In this document: piece after piece, positions 54,641 to 64,000 of the stretch | How positions within the stretch are numbered: the stretch's first letter is position 1 | Layout: the number at the start of each line of letters is the position of its first letter | NCBI GenBank assembly: GCA_034666985.1 | Contig: JAXDKS010000006.1 | Span: 91,005 to 155,004 of the forward strand | Length of the DNA: 64,000 nt | DNA from: DATARR01 sp034666985 | GTDB lineage: Bacteria; Acidobacteriota; Thermoanaerobaculia; Multivoradales; UBA5704 | Direction: 5' to 3' | Made by a program: the position numbers and the translations under genes | The notes under the pieces: model-generated | What the model was told of the DNA's origin: nothing | Database searches by the model: none | What the model saw: only the letters and a program-made list of their open reading frames with translations

Positions 54641-54981
54641 GAAGGCTCCTCCTCGGGCGCGAAGAACCGGGCGATGATCCCGGTCGTCCGCTCCCAGGCG
54701 CGCGCTTCCTTCTCGAGCTGCTTGCGGCCCGCCGGAGTCAGCCGGTAGTACTTGGCCTTGCGATTGTTGTCCGACACGCCCCACTCGGACGCGATGTAGC
54801 CCTCCTGCTCCAGCTTGAGCAGCGCGGGATACAGGGTTCCATAGTTGACGGACAGCAGGTCGCCGCTCGTCTGCTCGATCCGCCGCGCGATCCCGTACCC
54901 GTGCAGGGGGCCCATCGTCTCCAGGGTCTTCAGGGTCATCAACGCGAGAGTGCCTTGCCAGACGTCCGCTTTGTCTTTCAT
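54637..54981 (-). CDS. PadR family transcriptional regulator
   Basis: A 114-residue winged-helix protein with the PadR-N pattern: TLALMTLKTLETMGPLHGYG, then SVNYGTLYPALLKLEQEGYI and a wing with NNRKAKYYRLTPAGR. The ATG at 54981 gives the usual start MKDKADVWQG; a GTG at 54999 is an alternative. It overlaps the permease gene by four bases, so it probably controls that permease. The sequence GATATTGGTATCCCATAT just upstream is partly self-complementary and may be its operator. Confidence 0.88.
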   Translation of the reverse strand: MKDKADVWQGTLALMTLKTLETMGPLHGYGIARRIEQTSGDLLSVNYGTLYPALLKLEQEGYIASEWGVSDNNRKAKYYRLTPAGRKQLEKEARAWERTTGIIARFFAPEEEPS

Positions 54982-55051
54982 ATGGGATACCAATATCACG
55001 AGGACCTATGGGAAGGCAATAGGTGGAGGCGTTACGGTAGAATCCCCGCCC

Positions 55052-55840
55052 ATGCTCCTCTACCGCATTGCACCCGTTGGCTCCTGGGCCGTGGCCGGGT
55101 CGGCGTCGGACGACCGGCTGCGCCTCCTCAAGTCCGATCCTTTTGAAGCTTCCCCCCGCGACTGGCAGTACGGGGCGGAGGTCCCCCGCGAGAGCGCCTC
55201 GCTGCTGGCGCCGGTTCGCCCCAGCAAGATCGTCTGCGTGGGGCGCAACTACCGCGAGCACGCCAAGGAGCTGAACAACCCCATGCCGGAGGAGCCGCTG
55301 CTGTTCCTCAAGGCGCCGTCGTCGTTGATCGGCCCCGGAGACTCGATCGTCCTGCCGCCGGAGAGCCAGCGGGTGGAGCACGAGGGGGAGATCGCCGTGG
55401 TGCTGCGGAAGCGCCTGGGGCGGGGGGCCACGCCGGAGGAGGCGCGCGGCGCCGTGCTGGGGGTCGTCTGCGCCAACGACGTCACGGCCCGCGACCTGCA
55501 GAGGAAGGACGCCGTCTTCGCCCGCTCCAAGTCGTTCGACACCTTCTGCCCGGTCGGACCGGCCGTCTGGGTGGGGGCGGACCTCGAGGACCTGGCCGTG
55601 GTGACCCGGGTCAACGGCGCCGAGCGCCAGCGCGGCCACGCGCGGGAGATGGGCTTCCCGATCCTCGACCTGCTGCTCTACAGCTCGCGGATGATGACCC
55701 TCCTGCCGGGCGACGTCCTCCTCACCGGCACGCCGGCGGGTGTGGGCCCCCTCCTGGACGGCGACCGGGTGGAGGTGGAGATCCCCGGCCTCGGGGCGCT
55801 CGAAAATCAAGTGGCGGCGTTGAAGGCCTCTGCGGAGTAA
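55052..55840 (+). CDS. Fumarylacetoacetate hydrolase (FAH) family protein
   Basis: A 262-residue enzyme of the FAH/HpcE group. The N-terminal segment leads into KIVCVGRNYREHAKEL and PLLFLKAPSSLIGPGDSI, then the metal-binding acidic set VEHEGEIAVVL, ANDVTARDLQ, KSFDTFCPVGP and the ending LLTGTPAGVGPLLDGD. These enzymes hydrolyse, decarboxylate or isomerise oxo-acids in aromatic degradation; the substrate of this one is unknown. The first good ATG is at 55052. Confidence 0.88.
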   Translation: MLLYRIAPVGSWAVAGSASDDRLRLLKSDPFEASPRDWQYGAEVPRESASLLAPVRPSKIVCVGRNYREHAKELNNPMPEEPLLFLKAPSSLIGPGDSIVLPPESQRVEHEGEIAVVLRKRLGRGATPEEARGAVLGVVCANDVTARDLQRKDAVFARSKSFDTFCPVGPAVWVGADLEDLAVVTRVNGAERQRGHAREMGFPILDLLLYSSRMMTLLPGDVLLTGTPAGVGPLLDGDRVEVEIPGLGALENQVAALKASAE

Positions 55841-55854
55841 CCTCGGAAACAAGG

Positions 55855-55927
55855 GACGAGAGGGACAACAGGGACGGCAGGGGTTCCGTCTGTCGTTTCC
55901 TGCTGTCCCTGGGCGTCCCTGCTGTCC
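55855..55927. repeat. GGGAC / GTCCC imperfect inverted repeats
   Basis: A short run with repeated GGGACNNNAGGGAC-type blocks on the left and GTCCCTGGGCGTCCCTG-type blocks on the right, about 30 bases apart. It follows the FAH stop and may form a stem. It resembles other intergenic repeats of this window in style but not in sequence. Confidence 0.5.
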
Positions 55928-56101
55928 CTAGTTCGAGCCTCCTCGCCCAGCCTCCGCGGTCGCCCGCCAGGGGAAGAGCCCCAGGGCCGCCAGCAGGAGG
56001 AGATGCACCGCCCCGCCGAAGGCCAGCCCTGAGAAGAGGAGGGCCAGCCAGGAGGAGAAGAGGACCAGGGCGAGAGCGGCGCGGAGGATCGGCGAACGCA
56101 T
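55928..56101 (-). CDS. Small DUF5670/lmo0937-like membrane protein
   Basis: A 57-residue ORF from the ATG at 56101. It is almost entirely hydrophobic: RSPILRAALALVLFSSWLAL, then LFSGLAFGGAVHLLLLAALG and a short polar tail (PWRATAEAGRGGS). The pattern of a first helix, a Gly-Gly-x-hydrophobic-His turn and a second helix recalls the tiny DUF5670 proteins. No ribosome site is evident. The function is unknown. It is divergent from the HAD gene. Confidence 0.5.
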   Translation of the reverse strand: MRSPILRAALALVLFSSWLALLFSGLAFGGAVHLLLLAALGLFPWRATAEAGRGGSN

Positions 56102-56143
56102 TCAAAAACGCTATCACGGCTCGGCGTCGGGTATCCTCCCTCC

Positions 56144-56887
56144 ATGATTCAGGCTGTAACGTTCGATGTCACCCACACCTTGATCCACACCCCGCACCTC
56201 GGCGAGATCTACGCCGAGGTGCTGCGGCGGCATCGCGTGGACGTCGATCCCCCGGCGGCCCGGCGTCTGGTGGGCGAGGTCTGGCAGGAATTCGCCTGCA
56301 GCGCGGACCCGGGCCTGGACCGCTTCGCCGCGCATCCCGAGGGGGAGCGCGGCTGGTGGCGGCGGTTCCTGGAGCGGATGTGCGAGCACCTGGAGGCGCC
56401 CCCCCCTTCCCGCTTCGCGGCGGCGGAGCTCTTTCACCGCTTCGGCACGGCGGCGGCGTGGGAGGTCTATCCGGAGGTGCCGGAGGTGCTGGAGGCCCTC
56501 GCCGCCCAGGGTGTACGGCTGGGCGTGGTCAGCAACTGGGACCACCGCCTGCCGGCCCTGCTCGAGGAGCTGGACCTCGCCCGCTTCTTCGGCGCCATCG
56601 TCTACTCCCAGCAGGCCGGGCTGGAGAAGCCGGACCCGCGGATCTTCCTCCAGGCGCTCAGCCGAATGGAGGTGGAGCCCTCCGCCGCCCTGCACGTGGG
56701 GGACGGTCGGCTGGAGGACGTCGAGGGAGCGGTGGCTGCGGGGATGAGCGCCCTCCTCCTCGTCCGCCCTCCCGCGGGCCTCGCGGGCGGCGATCTGCGG
56801 GACCTCTCCAGTTTGCCGGAGCGGGTGGCGTCGGGCCGCGCCGGGTGGACGGGACGGCGGCCGCCCGACCCTGTGCTAGACTTCTGA
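56144..56887 (+). CDS. HAD-like hydrolase with a substituted catalytic residue
   Basis: A 247-residue haloacid dehalogenase-fold protein. Motif I reads FDVTHTLI: the first Asp is present but the second position, normally Asp (general acid), is Thr. Motif II Ser is in LGVVSNWDHRLP, the Lys in EKPDPRIF and motif IV acids in VGDGRLEDVEGA. A Thr here is also seen in the REG-2-like subfamily. Activity as a phosphatase is therefore doubtful; other chemistry or a binding role is possible. It is followed 15 bases later by an Rrf2 gene. Confidence 0.8.
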   Translation: MIQAVTFDVTHTLIHTPHLGEIYAEVLRRHRVDVDPPAARRLVGEVWQEFACSADPGLDRFAAHPEGERGWWRRFLERMCEHLEAPPPSRFAAAELFHRFGTAAAWEVYPEVPEVLEALAAQGVRLGVVSNWDHRLPALLEELDLARFFGAIVYSQQAGLEKPDPRIFLQALSRMEVEPSAALHVGDGRLEDVEGAVAAGMSALLLVRPPAGLAGGDLRDLSSLPERVASGRAGWTGRRPPDPVLDF

Positions 56888-56902
56888 GCGACCGGATACG
56901 AC

Positions 56903-57403
56903 ATGAAGATTTCCACCAAGGGCGAGTACGGCATCCGGGCGATGCTCTACATTGCCATGCATGCCGACGAGGGGCCGGTGACGAGCCACGAGATCGCCGT
57001 TCACCAGGGAATCCCCGAGCCCTACCTGCGCCAGATCCTCGCCCTCCTCTCCAAGGACCGCCTGATCCTCTCCAACCGGGGCCCCCAGGGCGGCCACGTC
57101 CTCGGACGCCCGGCGTCGCAGATCAGCCTGCGCCACGTCATGGTGACGCTGGAGGGGCAGACGACGGCGATCGACCAGATCCTGGCCCTCCCCTGCACCA
57201 TCGACGTCGGCACCGAGCACTGCGCCATCCGCGAGGTCTTCCTGGAGGTCAAGCAGGCGATTGACCGCATCCTCTCCGCCACCACCCTGGAAGAGATGGT
57301 CAACCGCCAGCGCGAGATCCTGGTGCGCAACATCGCGGTGCCGCTCGACCTTCCCTCGGCCACTTCAGCCCGGGCATCGCTGCTGCCGGTGATCACGGAT
57401 TGA
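56903..57403 (+). CDS. Rrf2 family transcriptional regulator
   Basis: A 166-residue regulator with the Rrf2 winged helix (ISTKGEYGIRAMLYIAMHAD, recognition helix PEPYLRQILALLSKDRLI, wing RGPQGGHVLGRP). Only two cysteines lie in the sensor region (LPCTIDVGTEHCAI), fewer than the three of IscR, so the ligand set may differ or be incomplete. It sits directly upstream of the ATP synthase operon on the same strand and 15 bases after the HAD gene. It is distinct from the suf regulator at 14087. Confidence 0.87.
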   Translation: MKISTKGEYGIRAMLYIAMHADEGPVTSHEIAVHQGIPEPYLRQILALLSKDRLILSNRGPQGGHVLGRPASQISLRHVMVTLEGQTTAIDQILALPCTIDVGTEHCAIREVFLEVKQAIDRILSATTLEEMVNRQREILVRNIAVPLDLPSATSARASLLPVITD

Positions 57404-57428
57404 CCCGCTCATCTCGCTCAACCCGGAC

Positions 57429-57459
57429 GCTTGTGAAAGGTCGCACAAGCTGGTATGCT
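57429..57459 (+). promoter_or_regulatory. Candidate atp operon promoter with inverted repeat
   Basis: TTGTGA (57431-57436) and TATGCT (57454-57459) are 17 bases apart, each four of six to consensus. The inverted repeat GCTTGTG (57429-57435) and CACAAGC (57444-57450) overlaps the -35 box. An Rrf2 regulator gene ends 25 bases upstream, so repression by it is possible but unproven. Confidence 0.45.
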
Positions 57460-57502
57460 CCGCCCGCGCTTGGGAAGGTGTGGGTGTCCGATCCGCCTCG
57501 CA

Positions 57503-57760
57503 ATGCCTGAAGAACCGAAATCGGAAGGCCGTTCGAAAGGGCTCTCCAGCATCGGCTTCGAGATGGCCGCGGCGGTGGCGGGCTTCACGCTGATCGGGTA
57601 CTGGTGGGACCGGCACTTCGGCAGCAGTCCCTGGGGGCTGTTGACCGGCGTTGCCCTGGGCCTGATCGGCGGGACGTACAACCTGATCCGCCAGTCGCTG
57701 TCCGCCTTCAAGGAGGCAGGCAGCAGGACCAAGAAACCAGACGGCGATCCGAAACGATGA
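57503..57760 (+). CDS. ATP synthase accessory protein, AtpZ/AtpI-like
   Basis: An 85-residue membrane protein read from the ATG at 57503. Two helices (about 17-37 and 44-66) enclose the conserved turn GYWWDRHFGSSPW, typical of AtpZ/AtpI. These help assemble the c-ring or move Mg2+ across the membrane. Its stop overlaps the next start (ATGA). Confidence 0.85.
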   Translation: MPEEPKSEGRSKGLSSIGFEMAAAVAGFTLIGYWWDRHFGSSPWGLLTGVALGLIGGTYNLIRQSLSAFKEAGSRTKKPDGDPKR

Positions 57761-58149
57761 GCAGCGCCCGGTCGCCGGCCGCGGAGTATCTGCGGTTCCT
57801 CGTTGGGGCGGTGGCGGTCGGAGCAGTGCTCGCCCTTCTGGGGTATGCGCCGACCCGGCGGCTGGGTGGAGCAGGTGCGCTCCCCGCCATGATCGCGGGG
57901 TGTGTCATCGGGGTCCTTGCCTCGGCGGTAGGCGCGCTGCCGGTGATGCGCGCCCGGCGGTCGGGCACTGCGATCCCGCTGCAGGGAATGCTGGGCTCAC
58001 TGGCGCTGCGTTTTGCGACGGTGTTGGTGCTGGGGCTCTCGGCCGGGCTTTCTGGCTGGTTCGAGACCCGCCCCCTGTTGCTCTGGATCGCCCTCGGGTA
58101 CGTGGCGCAACTGGCGCTCGACACCCGGTACGCGACCCGCGGCTTCTGA
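57757..58149 (+). CDS. ATP synthase subunit I-like membrane protein
   Basis: A 130-residue protein with about four hydrophobic segments (for example FLVGAVAVGAVLALLGYAP, AMIAGCVIGVLASAVGALP, LALRFATVLVLGLSAGL, PLLLWIALGYVAQLALD). It occupies the second position of the atp operon, where an AtpI-type subunit is usual. The sequence is poorly conserved in this family, so the assignment rests on context and topology. It overlaps the AtpZ-like gene by four bases. Confidence 0.7.
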   Translation: MSSARSPAAEYLRFLVGAVAVGAVLALLGYAPTRRLGGAGALPAMIAGCVIGVLASAVGALPVMRARRSGTAIPLQGMLGSLALRFATVLVLGLSAGLSGWFETRPLLLWIALGYVAQLALDTRYATRGF

Positions 58150-58185
58150 GGTTGAACGAGATTGGACTGAGATTGGAGAGGATGG

Positions 58186-59043
58186 ATGCTCGCTTTCCTG
58201 GCTGAAAATCCGCTCGAGCACATCGTGCGGCACCCGATGATCCAGCGGCCCGCCAACCTGGGATGGCTGTCCCAGGGAGGGAAGATCACGCTGCTGGACA
58301 GCCATATCGTGATGCTGATGCTGGCGGCGCTGGTGCTGATCCTGCTGCTGCCTGTCTGGGTGCGCCGCCGCCGGGGGACCGACGAGGTGAGCGCCCTGGT
58401 GCCGGCGGGGGCGGGCAACGCCATCGAGGCGATCTGCGAGTACCTGCGCAAGGAGATCGCGCAGCCCAATCTCCAGCAGCACACGGACCGCTTCATCAAG
58501 TTCCTCTGGACCGTCTTCTTCTTCGTCTTCGCGGTCAACCTGCTGGGGCTGCTGCCGATCAGCGGCATCAAGATCCTGGGCGCGCACATCGGCGGCTCGG
58601 CCACCGCCAACCCGTGGATCACGGGCACTCTGGCCCTCATCACCCTGGGGATGGTGGTGGTCAACGGCCTGCGGCTGGGCGGCAGGGAGTTCCTCGCCCA
58701 CTTCAATCCCGGTCCTCTCGCCCTGTCGTGGTTGCTGATCCCCATCGAGATCATCGGCCTCTTCGCCCGCATCTTCGCCCTGATCGTCCGTCTCTGCGCC
58801 AACATGATCGCCGGCCACGTGCTGCTGGCGGTGCTGCTGAGCTTCATCTTCTCGGCTGCAGCGAACGGGATTGCGAGCGGTCTGGGCGTGGCCGTGCCGG
58901 TGGTCCTGGGCAGCGTCGCGATCACCCTGTTGGAGACCTTCGTCGCCCTTCTCCAGGCGTTCATCTTCACGTTCCTGACCACCATCTTCATCGGCCAGGC
59001 CGTGGTCTTCCACCACGATGGCCATCACGCAGAGGCGCACTGA
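58186..59043 (+). CDS. atpB: F0F1 ATP synthase subunit a
   Basis: The proton-channel subunit, 285 residues. The C-terminal conserved part is visible: FFFVFAVNLLGLLPISG, PLALSWLLIPIEIIGLFARI, and the helix with the essential Arg in LIVRLCANMIAGHVLLAVLL, then LETFVALLQAFIFTFLTTIF. The N-terminal tail is hydrophilic. It is followed 52 bases later by atpE. Confidence 0.94.
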   Translation: MLAFLAENPLEHIVRHPMIQRPANLGWLSQGGKITLLDSHIVMLMLAALVLILLLPVWVRRRRGTDEVSALVPAGAGNAIEAICEYLRKEIAQPNLQQHTDRFIKFLWTVFFFVFAVNLLGLLPISGIKILGAHIGGSATANPWITGTLALITLGMVVVNGLRLGGREFLAHFNPGPLALSWLLIPIEIIGLFARIFALIVRLCANMIAGHVLLAVLLSFIFSAAANGIASGLGVAVPVVLGSVAITLLETFVALLQAFIFTFLTTIFIGQAVVFHHDGHHAEAH

Positions 59044-59095
59044 TTGAACCGGCCCGCAACGGCCCTTTAAATACCCAAGGAAAGGATTCTTTTCG

Positions 59096-59464
59096 ATGAG
59101 CAAGAGAGCTGCCAAGTTCGCGTTGACGATGATTGCCGTTGGTTTCGTGCTGATGTTCGCCTCCGTGCCGGCGTACGCGCAGTCGCAGCCGGCCGCCGGG
59201 ACCGTAGGTCCGGACGGCGGAGAGCACTCCTACTTCCTCACCACCAACGGCGCCCGCAAGCTGGGTGGCGCGATCGGCGCCGGACTCTCCATCATCGGCG
59301 GCGCCGCCGGCATCGGCCGCATCGGCGGCAGCGCGGTCGAGTCGATGGCGCGCCAGCCCGAAGCTGCTGGCCAGATCAGCACGGCCATGATCATCACCGC
59401 GGCGCTGATCGAAGGCGCCACGCTGTTCGGCGTCGTCGTGGGCCTGCTGGCCTCCATCGGTTGA
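59096..59464 (+). CDS. atpE: F0F1 ATP synthase subunit c with N-terminal extension
   Basis: A 122-residue c subunit. The usual two-helix hairpin (about 53-122) has GGAIGAGLSIIGGAAGIGRI, the polar loop RQPEA, and the ion-carrying Glu106 in ALIEGATLFG. The context of that Glu suggests protons rather than sodium. An extra N-terminal part (about 1-50) contains a signal-like helix (MIAVGFVLMFASVPAYAQ) and a polar spacer, as in some Acidobacteriota and Planctomycetes. AAGGAAAGG precedes the start. Confidence 0.92.
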   Translation: MSKRAAKFALTMIAVGFVLMFASVPAYAQSQPAAGTVGPDGGEHSYFLTTNGARKLGGAIGAGLSIIGGAAGIGRIGGSAVESMARQPEAAGQISTAMIITAALIEGATLFGVVVGLLASIG

Positions 59465-59471
59465 GGCCCAA

Positions 59472-60059
59472 ATGATCAAGAGAGCACTGTTGGCACTGGC
59501 CGGAGTGGCGCTGGCGGTCCCGGCGCTGGCGCAGGAGGCGGAGCACGGAGCCGAGACTCCCAGCCTGTTCTCGGGCGATCTCGGCAACTCGATCTGGACG
59601 CTGGTGATCTTCGTCATCGTGCTGGTGGTCCTCGGCAAGTTCGCCTGGGGCCCGATCCTCAGCACCCTCCAGACGCGGGAGAGCTTCATCCGCGAAGCGC
59701 TGGAGAAGGCGAAGCACGACCGCGAGGCGGCCGAGGCGCGGCTGAAGGAGTACGAGGCCAAGCTGGCCGCCTCCCGCGCCGAGGCGACGGCCATCGTCGA
59801 GGAAGGCCGCCGCGACGCCGACGTGGTGAAGCGGCGCATCGAGGCCACGGCCAAGGAGGAGGCGGACAAGATGATCGAGCGCGCCAAGCGCGAGATCCAC
59901 ATCGCCACCGACACGGCCACCAAGGAGCTCTACACCCTCTCGGCGAAGCTCGCCACCCAGTTGGCGGCGCGGGTCATCGGCCGCGAGCTGACACCTCAGG
60001 ACCATGCGCGTCTGATCTCAGAAGCCATCGACGGGATCGACAGCGGGGGCCGGAACTAG
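59472..60059 (+). CDS. atpF: F0F1 ATP synthase subunit b
   Basis: A 195-residue stator subunit. A signal-like start (LALAGVALAVPALAQEAEHG) precedes the membrane helix (IWTLVIFVIVLVVLGKFAW) and the long charged helix that reaches F1 (REALEKAKHDREAAEARLKE and AIVEEGRRDADVVKRRIEAT). The start lies 7 bases after atpE. Only one b-type gene is present. Confidence 0.93.
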   Translation: MIKRALLALAGVALAVPALAQEAEHGAETPSLFSGDLGNSIWTLVIFVIVLVVLGKFAWGPILSTLQTRESFIREALEKAKHDREAAEARLKEYEAKLAASRAEATAIVEEGRRDADVVKRRIEATAKEEADKMIERAKREIHIATDTATKELYTLSAKLATQLAARVIGRELTPQDHARLISEAIDGIDSGGRN

Positions 60060-60063
60060 AGCC

Positions 60064-60663
60064 ATGGCCAAGATCGACGATCGCGATCTGGCCGTCGGCC
60101 GCCTCTATGCCGAAGCCATGCTCGGCCTCGCCGAGGAGCGCGGGCAGAGCGACGCGCTGCTGGACGAGCTCAGGGAGCTGGTGGACTTCCTCGACCAGAA
60201 TCCGAAAGTGGAGCACTTCCTGGCGAGCCAGATGGTGGACGAGGAGGGGCGGGCCCGGGTGCTGGACGACCTGTTGCGGGGCCAGGCGAGCGACCTGCTG
60301 CTCGACTCGCTCCAGGTGATCAACCGCAAGGGGCGGCTCGGCCAGCTCCGCGCCATCGCCGAGTCCTATCGCATCGCTCTGCGCGACCTGCGAGGCTGGG
60401 TTGACGTCCACGTTCGCACCGCCGTGCCGCTGGACGGCGCGCAGCGCACCCGGCTGCAGGACGTCCTCGCCGCCTCGACCGGCAGGAAGCCGACGCTCGT
60501 CGAGCGGATCGATCCGTCGCTGATCGGCGGCATCGTGGTCGAGGTCGCGGGCAAGAAGTTCGACGCCAGCGTGGCGTCCCGGCTGCACGATTTGAGCGAG
60601 GCGCTGCTGGCGCGGGCCTCGCGCGAAATACATAGCGGCACAGCCTACGTTGCCGAGTCGTAA
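60064..60663 (+). CDS. atpH: F0F1 ATP synthase subunit delta
   Basis: The stator delta subunit, 199 residues, that joins the b subunit to the top of F1. The N-terminal helical bundle begins DLAVGRLYAEAMLGLAEERG. The C-terminal domain has the family ending VDPSLIGGIVVEVAGKKFD-like, here IDPSLIGGIVVEVAGKKFDA, with a short tail. Start 4 bases after atpF. Confidence 0.92.
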   Translation: MAKIDDRDLAVGRLYAEAMLGLAEERGQSDALLDELRELVDFLDQNPKVEHFLASQMVDEEGRARVLDDLLRGQASDLLLDSLQVINRKGRLGQLRAIAESYRIALRDLRGWVDVHVRTAVPLDGAQRTRLQDVLAASTGRKPTLVERIDPSLIGGIVVEVAGKKFDASVASRLHDLSEALLARASREIHSGTAYVAES

Positions 60664-60694
60664 TTGAGGTAGGAAGCCGAGGCAAGGAGCCTTC

Positions 60695-62410
<1,716 letters not shown>

Positions 62411-62422
62411 GAGCCGGCGGCC

Positions 62423-63295
62423 ATGGCCAATCGGAGAGTCCTCGTCAAGCGGCGCAAGTCGGTGCGCAACATCCGCAAGATCACGCGCACCATGCAGCTC
62501 ATCGCGACCGCCCGCTTCCAGGCGGCGTTCAACCGGGCCGTGGCGACCCGGCCCTACACCGAGAAGCTCGCCGAGCTGGTGGCCGACCTGTCGCGGGCGG
62601 CGGGCGACGTCGATCACCCGCTGCTCAAGACCCATGACGACGTGAAGCGCGCCGCCGTCCTCGTGCTCACCGCCGACCGCGGCCTCGCCGGCGGCTACAA
62701 CGCCAGCGTGCTGCGTACCGCCGTCACCCACCTCGACCAGCAGGCCGGGCAGGGGCTCGCGAACGACGTGCACATGGTGGGCAAGAAGGGGATCTCCTAC
62801 TTCCGCTTCCTGCGGCGGGAGGTCGCCGAGCAGACCACGGGGGTCGGCGACAAGCCCCGCTTCGAGCAGGTCGAGCCGATCGCCAACGCTCTCATCGACC
62901 GCTTCGTGCGCGGCGAGATCGCCTCGGCGCACGTGGTCTACATGAAATTCCTCTCCGCCGGCCAGCAGCGGCCCGTGGCCGTGCAGCTCCTGCCGCTCAA
63001 GCCCGAGACGGCCGAAGGCAAAGAGGCGGCGAAGCCGGTCGAATACGAGTTCTCGCCCGATCCGCAGCAGCTCCTCGACGAGCTGCTGCCGGCCGTCGTG
63101 CGGATCCGGCTGTTCCAGGCCTTCAACGACGCCGCGGTCTCCGAGCAGGTGGCCCGCATGGTGGCGATGAAGGCGGCGACGGACGCCGCGGGCGACATGA
63201 TCAAGGCCCTGACGCGGGAGTACAACCGCGCCCGGCAGACGCAGATCACCATGGAGCTCCTGGACATCGTGGGCGGCGCGAACGCGCTATCCTGA
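62423..63295 (+). CDS. atpG: F0F1 ATP synthase subunit gamma
   Basis: The rotor shaft, 290 residues. The N-terminal helix is typical (VRNIRKITRTMQLIATARFQ) and the C-terminal helix is conserved (MVAMKAATDAAGDMIKALTR, ending EYNRARQTQITMELLDIVGG). The central fold has VLVLTADRGLAGGYN. The start ATG lies 12 bases after atpA. Confidence 0.94.
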   Translation: MANRRVLVKRRKSVRNIRKITRTMQLIATARFQAAFNRAVATRPYTEKLAELVADLSRAAGDVDHPLLKTHDDVKRAAVLVLTADRGLAGGYNASVLRTAVTHLDQQAGQGLANDVHMVGKKGISYFRFLRREVAEQTTGVGDKPRFEQVEPIANALIDRFVRGEIASAHVVYMKFLSAGQQRPVAVQLLPLKPETAEGKEAAKPVEYEFSPDPQQLLDELLPAVVRIRLFQAFNDAAVSEQVARMVAMKAATDAAGDMIKALTREYNRARQTQITMELLDIVGGANALS

Positions 63296-63330
63296 TCGAC
63301 CCTGAGCACCTTCAAGAGATTGGATATCCC

Positions 63331-64000
<670 letters not shown>

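Overview
The window is 64 kb of high-GC, gene-dense bacterial chromosome. The organism is probably an Acidobacteriota member, perhaps of the Thermoanaerobaculia type. That is an inference from the gene mix: a protein with many ELWxxDGT repeats plus Cys-bearing SLH domains, a large tricorn-type protease, an ADOP-type FtsX permease, an AtpA with a long internal insertion, and pinensin-type lanthipeptide leaders. No 16S gene is present, so placement is tentative.

Layout. 1-3.4 kb: end of a cell-wall amidase, a GerMN lipoprotein-like protein, murI, a periplasmic Cu/Zn superoxide dismutase and a DUF3108 protein. 3.5-8.2 kb: an M14 carboxypeptidase, a hybrid histidine kinase and a sigma factor. 8.3-14.7 kb: a complete suf operon (Rrf2 regulator-sufB-C-D-S-U-T) with a clear promoter and a palindrome at the start site. 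14.7-17 kb: a DUF433 antitoxin with a broken DUF5615 toxin, small unknown genes and a 43-bp palindromic tandem repeat. 17-26.7 kb: a HupE-like membrane protein and a tightly overlapping gas-vesicle operon that also encodes a tandem ArsA-type ATPase, a sensor kinase and a response regulator. 26.8-40 kb: an amidohydrolase, an AmmeMemoRadiSam-type radical SAM enzyme, glutamate dehydrogenase, DUF2905, an MscS channel, a tricorn protease, an unknown protein and a TonB-dependent receptor. 40.0-40.3 kb: three tRNA genes (Pro, Arg, Arg). 40.4-46.9 kb: an accessory region with two orphan class I lanthipeptide-like precursors, a duplicated Cys-rich secreted peptide gene, a giant ELWxxDGT/SLH protein and a 21-bp periodic motif array. 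46.9-57.4 kb: mixed enzymes, an FtsX/PadR pair and an Rrf2 regulator. 57.5-64 kb: the F-type ATP synthase operon (two subunit I-like genes, atpB-E-F-H-A-G and partial atpD).

The most unusual parts are: the gas-vesicle operon, with its embedded two-component pair and double ArsA ATPase; the intergenic hairpin repeat that has become an in-frame linker inside that ATPase; the orphan lanthipeptide precursors; and the helically phased 21-bp array. Several families of short inverted repeats are scattered through the intergenic spaces.

Functional statements rest on recognised motifs and family knowledge. No database search was possible.
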